Translations under genes and position numbers: made by a program
Shown here: piece after piece, positions 5,855-9,303 of the stretch
Layout: every line of letters starts with the position of its first letter
Position numbering within the stretch: the first letter of the stretch is position 1
Notes under the pieces: generated by a model
Database searches by the model: none
Seen by the model: only the letters and a program-made list of their open reading frames with translations
Told to the model about the DNA's origin: nothing
Origin: Ghiorsea sp.
GTDB taxonomy: Bacteria > Pseudomonadota > Zetaproteobacteria > Mariprofundales > Mariprofundaceae
Reading direction: 5' to 3'
Length of the DNA stretch: 9,303 nucleotides
Assembly (NCBI GenBank): GCA_021772875.1
Contig: JAJFLD010000009.1
Coordinates: forward strand, 1-9,303

Positions 5855-6988
5855 TCATAAAAAGGATGCCGCAATATCATCCGCTAGACTCAACCCCGTA
5901 GCAGTGAGCAGGATATGGTCATGTTGCGCTATGATTTTATCTTGGTTTAACCACTGCCGTAGCAACGTGGGGTATGCCTCATCCACAGCTTGACCAAAAC
6001 GCTGAGTAAACCAACTATCATCCACACCTTGGCTACGCCGTAAACCCAACCACACAGCTTCGCCCATCGCTTCGCGTTTGCTCAAATCTTCTTGGGTATT
6101 CGTGGCTACACCATCTTTTAATACAGTGTCGATATAGGTCTGTGGGCTACGGATATTGCTATAACGCCGCACGCCACCATCTAACCTATCCCATTTCCCA
6201 GCGGCTCCCGCACCAATACCAATATAATCATCATACAACCAATAACCACAATTATGCCGACAATGTTTATCCGCTTTGGCAAAATTTGATATCTCATAAG
6301 CGGCATATCCAGCTTGGGCCAAACGTTTTCGTGTTAACCAAAAGAAATCCAAGGCCAAGTCTTCATCGGGTAAGGCCAGCTTTTGTTTTTTATGTGTCAC
6401 ATGCAAGGCTGTGTGTGGTTCAACTGTGAGTTGATAACATGATAAATGCTCAGGGCCCATGGCAATGGCTTTTTCAAGTGAAACAAACCATTGTGCCAAG
6501 CTTTGATGCGGAAGCGCATACATCAAATCAAGATTAATATGATCAAAACCAACATCACGGGCCATGTGGTATGCTTTTATCGCTTCATCTGCTGAATGCA
6601 CCCGCTCTAGCCACTTCAGCTCAACATCATCAAAGCTTTGCACACCAATAGATAAACGATTGATGCCTGCATCATGATACGCTTGAAAACGCTTGGCTTC
6701 ACTTGCCCCGGGATTGGCTTCTAAGGTGATTTCGACATCTTTAACCAGTGGGAACAATGCAGCAACCTTATCCAGTACAGCTTCAAATAAAGAGGCTGGT
6801 GCAAGTGATGGCGTGCCACCACCAAAAAAAATACTGGTAATCTCACGCCCTGAAAATTGGGCTTGTTTAGCATAGTATGTTAATTCTTTGATTAATCCTG
6901 CTGTGTAATCTTCCCATGGTGGTTGCTTGAAAACATGCGAATTAAAATCGCAATAATGGCATTTATGCAGGCAAAATGGGGTGTGCAC
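5855..6988 (-). CDS. hemW: HemW, radical SAM heme chaperone (start uncertain)
   Basis: HemW is a cytoplasmic radical SAM protein that binds heme and delivers it to target proteins; it was long misannotated as the oxygen-independent coproporphyrinogen oxidase HemN. Here the cluster motif CxxxCxxC is C6, C10 and C13 (CLHKCHYC) followed by DF. The fourth cysteine typical of HemN is missing, which favours HemW. Other marks are FFGGGTPSL (54-62), LEANPGA (89-95), NRLSIGVQSFD (110-120), HLSCYQLTVEPHT (181-193) and YEISNFA before a CRHNCGYW string, followed by the HemN C-terminal domain. The coordinates given use a GTG at 6988. That start loses the conserved strand in front of the cluster motif: the frame continues upstream as ERGLRLYVHTPFC, and no ATG, GTG or TTG lies there before a stop at 7031-7033. 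An AUU at 7019-7021 with a GAGGT Shine-Dalgarno would give 388 residues and overlap rng by 7 bases. It is the last gene of the maf-rng-hemW operon. Confidence 0.93.
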   Translation of the reverse strand: MHTPFCLHKCHYCDFNSHVFKQPPWEDYTAGLIKELTYYAKQAQFSGREITSIFFGGGTPSLAPASLFEAVLDKVAALFPLVKDVEITLEANPGASEAKRFQAYHDAGINRLSIGVQSFDDVELKWLERVHSADEAIKAYHMARDVGFDHINLDLMYALPHQSLAQWFVSLEKAIAMGPEHLSCYQLTVEPHTALHVTHKKQKLALPDEDLALDFFWLTRKRLAQAGYAAYEISNFAKADKHCRHNCGYWLYDDYIGIGAGAAGKWDRLDGGVRRYSNIRSPQTYIDTVLKDGVATNTQEDLSKREAMGEAVWLGLRRSQGVDDSWFTQRFGQAVDEAYPTLLRQWLNQDKIIAQHDHILLTATGLSLADDIAASFL

Positions 6989-7014
6989 ATATAAACGTAA
7001 GCCGCGCTCAGCTT

Positions 7015-8538
7015 TTATAATAAGACAACCTCATAACGATCAGTTTCAAATTTGGCATCCTGCTTAAAGCTGATTTCTTTGCCCAAAAATAATTCAAGTT
7101 GCACCACCATTTCATTCTCTTCACCCAACATCAAATCAATAAGTTTGGGATGTGCAATCACCATCAGTTTTTCGCTGGGGTAAGCTCGTGCTTCAGCCAC
7201 AATTTCACGAAACAATTGATAACAAATCGTCTGCATGCTTTTGGTTAATCCCGTGCTATCACAACGTAGACATTCCATTTGCAACATACGCCCCAAAGAA
7301 TCACGTGTGCGTTTGCGTGTAAGTTGAATCAAACCTAACGCAGTGAAAGGCAAGAAATTGGTTTTGGTTTTATCTCGATTCAAAGCTTCTTCTAAAACTT
7401 CCATCACTTTCTTTTGGTTTTCAATATCTTGCATATCAATAAAATCAATCACAATAATGCCGCCCAAATTGCGCAACCTTAATTGATGTACAATTTCATG
7501 CACTGCTTCTAAATTGGTTTTAAAGCTGGTTTCTTCCAGATTCCTAGACCCCACGAACGAACCTGAGTTCACATCAATAGCAATCAAAGCTTCGGCTTGG
7601 TCAATCACAATCGAACCACCCGATTTCAAAGCCACCTGACGTTTAAGCGCGCGGTTCACTTCCTCTTCCACACCATAGACATCAAACAAAGGTCTATCCC
7701 CTGGATAATAATACAAACGTCGACTCACCTCTGGCATAAACCTTTTGGCAAATTTTTTCATGCTTTGGTATGCTTCTTTAGAATCAATGTGAATTTTACG
7801 TACTTCATCATCAACAAAATCACGCATCACGCGTAAATACAAATTAAGCTCAGTATGCACCATAGAACTCGGAGCCGCACTTTCTTTGCGTTTGGCTATA
7901 TCTTCCCAAAGGCGCATTAAAAAAATGAGATCTTGCTGCAATTCTTCCAAACTATGCCCTTCGGCTACAGTTCGAATAATCAAACCACCCTTGTCTGTTT
8001 TGATTTGTTCAGCGATATTGAGCAAACGTGTACGCTCTTCTTCACTTTCTAAACGTCTAGCAATGCCGATATGATCAAGCCCCGGCAAAAACACCAAATA
8101 ACGCCCTGCCAAACTCACCATCGCTGTCAAACGCGGCCCCTTAGAAGAAATGGGCTCGCGTGAAACTTGCACCAAAAGCTCTTGCCCTTCACGCAACAAT
8201 TGCCCAATCGGGGTAATGTTTTGCCTGTGTGTTTCACCCAAAGATGTATCATCATCATCTTTGTTTTCATTCTCATCATCATCAGTTTCTAAGCTGACAT
8301 TTTCAGTGCGTGCACCAGGAACATCACCCGCATATAAAAAGCCTGCTTTTTCCAAACCAATATCAACAAATGCAGCTTGAATGCCGGGAATAACGCGTTG
8401 AACTTTCCCTAAATACATATTGCCACGCAAACCTTTGCCTCGTGTGCGTTCAATATACAACTCTTCAGCGAGCCCATTCTCAACGCGTGCTATCCGTGTT
8501 TCAAAGGGTGCGACGTTAACCAATAATTCTGCGCTCAT
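7015..8538 (-). CDS. rng: ribonuclease G (RNase E/G family)
   Basis: This 507-residue endoribonuclease takes part in 16S rRNA 5' maturation and mRNA decay. The N-terminal part MSAELLVNVAPFETR matches E. coli RNase G closely, and an S1 RNA-binding domain follows at about 37-130. The catalytic magnesium-binding aspartates are D322 (in AIDVNSGSFVG) and D365 (in IIVIDFIDM). The zinc-link cysteines are C423 and C426 (CLRC). There is no long C-terminal scaffold, so it is RNase G and not RNase E. It is slightly longer than the E. coli protein (489), partly through an acidic stretch in the S1 domain at 86-97 (DDDENENKDDDD) that is encoded by GAT-type repeats (8248-8283). The ATG at 8538 lies 3 bases after the maf stop, and its GAGGT Shine-Dalgarno is in maf's last codons, so the genes are coupled. 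Linkage of rng and maf is widespread in proteobacteria. Confidence 0.96.
   Translation of the reverse strand: MSAELLVNVAPFETRIARVENGLAEELYIERTRGKGLRGNMYLGKVQRVIPGIQAAFVDIGLEKAGFLYAGDVPGARTENVSLETDDDENENKDDDDTSLGETHRQNITPIGQLLREGQELLVQVSREPISSKGPRLTAMVSLAGRYLVFLPGLDHIGIARRLESEEERTRLLNIAEQIKTDKGGLIIRTVAEGHSLEELQQDLIFLMRLWEDIAKRKESAAPSSMVHTELNLYLRVMRDFVDDEVRKIHIDSKEAYQSMKKFAKRFMPEVSRRLYYYPGDRPLFDVYGVEEEVNRALKRQVALKSGGSIVIDQAEALIAIDVNSGSFVGSRNLEETSFKTNLEAVHEIVHQLRLRNLGGIIVIDFIDMQDIENQKKVMEVLEEALNRDKTKTNFLPFTALGLIQLTRKRTRDSLGRMLQMECLRCDSTGLTKSMQTICYQLFREIVAEARAYPSEKLMVIAHPKLIDLMLGEENEMVVQLELFLGKEISFKQDAKFETDRYEVVLL
7019..7032 (-). promoter_or_regulatory. candidate Shine-Dalgarno and AUU start for hemW
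   Basis: On the minus strand GAGGT (7028-7032) is followed after 6 bases by ATT (7019-7021), in frame with hemW. Translation from there restores IKAERGLRLYVH in front of the radical SAM cysteines. The site lies inside the last codons of rng. The annotated-style GTG at 6988 has no purine-rich sequence at useful distance. AUU starts are rare (infC in E. coli is the known case), so this is a proposal. Confidence 0.4.
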
Positions 8539-8541
8539 CTT

Positions 8542-9123
8542 TTAAACCTCATATGCCAATCCAGCATCGCGCTTGAGCTGCTCAATCAAAACCATGGTGT
8601 CCGTCACAGGCAAACCAATGACATTATCCAAGCTACCCTCAATTGCAGTAATAAAACGTGATGCTCCGCCTTGGATGGCATAAGCTCCTGCTTTATCAAG
8701 AATATCGTTATGTTGAAGATATACGTCTATTTCCTTGTCCCCAATCGGGCGAAAGGTAACCATTGTGGTGACAGTTTTTGTGTTGTAGGTATCCGCCAAA
8801 CGTACACATACTGCAGTATGTACTTGATGCTGTTGGCCTGACAACTTCTGAATCATAGCTTTAGCATCCATTAAATCTTTGGGCTGCCCCAAAATCTCAT
8901 CACCAACAGCAACCAAAGTGTCTGCGGCAACCACTGGTAGCTTTGCATCAACCACACGATAGGCCTCTGCCTTCTCTTTACACAGCCTAAGTGTCATCGT
9001 TAATGCTGATTCGCCAGCTTGTGCAGCCTCATCAATGTCACTTGGACACACCTCAACATCAAACCCTGCAGCCTGTAATAAATAGAGTCTTCGTGGTGAT
9101 TGTGAAGCTAAAATAATGTTCAT
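8542..9123 (-). CDS. maf: Maf family nucleoside triphosphate pyrophosphatase (YhdE type)
   Basis: This 193-residue Maf protein belongs to the enzymes that hydrolyse non-canonical or excess nucleotides to the monophosphate and pyrophosphate. The YhdE branch (dTTP/UTP) is indicated by AADTLV (66-71), where the YceF branch has an SDQ-type motif. Other signatures are the N-terminal SQSPRR loop (7-12), KEKAEAY (49-55), LSGQQHQVHTAV (94-105) and LDKAGAYAIQGGASRFI. One oddity is GQPKD at 79-83: the family usually has a lysine before the proline (KP), and here it is Q80. The ATG at 9123 gives the normal N-terminus MNIILASQSPRR, but no clear Shine-Dalgarno precedes it. It is the first gene of the maf-rng-hemW unit. 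The C-terminal codons (YEV) contain the Shine-Dalgarno of rng. Confidence 0.93.
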   Translation of the reverse strand: MNIILASQSPRRLYLLQAAGFDVEVCPSDIDEAAQAGESALTMTLRLCKEKAEAYRVVDAKLPVVAADTLVAVGDEILGQPKDLMDAKAMIQKLSGQQHQVHTAVCVRLADTYNTKTVTTMVTFRPIGDKEIDVYLQHNDILDKAGAYAIQGGASRFITAIEGSLDNVIGLPVTDTMVLIEQLKRDAGLAYEV

Positions 9124-9144
9124 GCACGCAATATTAAACAGATT

Positions 9145-9174
9145 ATTATACTTAAGGTAGGCATTATATATAAA
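9145..9174 (-). promoter_or_regulatory. possible promoter of the maf-rng-hemW operon
   Basis: On the minus strand a perfect -10 TATAAT (9145-9150) is preceded after 18 bases by TTTATA (9169-9174), a 4-of-6 match to the -35 consensus. Transcription would begin near 9138, about 14 nt before the maf ATG. The whole gap is AT-rich, so chance matches are likely; another TATAAT lies at 9163-9168. Confidence 0.4.
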
Positions 9175-9265
9175 TATGTATTTGTTTTAGTGATAATTAT
9201 ACTTGCATAGCAGAAAAAAGAGGGTTAGAAATCCGTTTATGTTAACAAGAGGAGGACGAATTTTA

Positions 9266-9303
9266 ATGAAAAAAGTATTAATGATTGCTGCAACATCTGC
9301 ATT
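9266..9303 (+). CDS. start of an unidentified, probably exported protein (partial)
   Basis: Only 12 complete codons are in the window: MKKVLMIAATSA, after which the sequence is cut. The lysine pair followed by a hydrophobic, alanine-rich stretch looks like the beginning of a signal peptide, so the product is probably periplasmic, outer-membrane or lipoprotein. The ATG is preceded by a full AGGAGG Shine-Dalgarno (9250-9255) at 10 bases. A TATACT at 9198-9203 could be its -10, without a convincing -35. It is divergent from maf. No function can be given. Confidence 0.6.
   Translation, partial: MKKVLMIAATSA

Noticed and set aside
6986..7023. Frameshift fusion of rng and hemW
   Set aside because: A -1 slip at the rng end would join the frames, but there is no canonical slippery heptamer or downstream stimulator; an AUU start or coupling explains the junction more simply.
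7597..8380. Plus-strand frames of about 60-80 codons opposite rng
   Set aside because: Serine- and histidine-rich translations typical of antisense shadows of a conserved gene.
9124..9265. Search for an origin, attachment site or small RNA in the AT-rich gap
   Set aside because: Only A/T-rich sequence and several -10-like hexamers are present; no clustered repeats or stable stem-loop.

Overview
The window reads as an ordinary chromosomal stretch of a Gram-negative proteobacterium with moderate-to-low GC, judged by eye at a little over 40%. RNase G, HemW, a YhdE-type Maf protein, an MscS channel and a small membrane protein next to a DUF2007 protein all point to Pseudomonadota. A gamma- or zetaproteobacterium is my best guess, but nothing here fixes the genus. 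I see no rRNA or tRNA gene, insertion sequence, integrase, CRISPR array or plasmid or phage hallmark.

Left block (1-1401, minus strand). A TetR-family repressor gene leads a tightly overlapping three-gene unit: tetR, then a 150-residue four-helix membrane protein (8-base overlap), then a second small multi-helix membrane protein (ATGA overlap) that runs off the left edge. In front of tetR, in the divergent promoter region shared with the M48 peptidase gene, is a perfect 20-bp palindrome (1434-1453). It sits between the proposed -35 and -10 of tetR and covers the proposed -35 of the peptidase gene. This is the best candidate here for an undescribed, self-contained regulated system.

Middle block (1518-4817). 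A Ste24-type M48 membrane metalloprotease (plus) converges on an M16 zinc peptidase (minus). A perfect 15-bp stem-loop separates them, and its loop is complementary to the sequence at the M16 stop codon, so a pseudoknot is possible. Divergent from the M16 gene is a two-gene plus-strand unit, a three-helix membrane protein of the DUF4870-like kind followed 3 bases later by a DUF2007 protein. It ends in a terminator that overlaps the last codons.

Right block (4906-9123, minus strand). A maf-rng-hemW operon (nucleotide pyrophosphatase, RNase G, heme chaperone) is followed after a 130-bp gap by an mscS-type mechanosensitive channel gene with its own intrinsic terminator. The hemW start is problematic: the first standard start codon cuts into the conserved N-terminal strand, and an AUU codon with a good Shine-Dalgarno fits better. 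A divergent gene with a signal-peptide-like beginning starts at 9266 and leaves the window.

The longest gene-free stretches are about 115 to 145 bp (1402-1517, 4066-4190, 5725-5854, 9124-9265). Apart from the sites listed, I see only AT-rich sequence in them.
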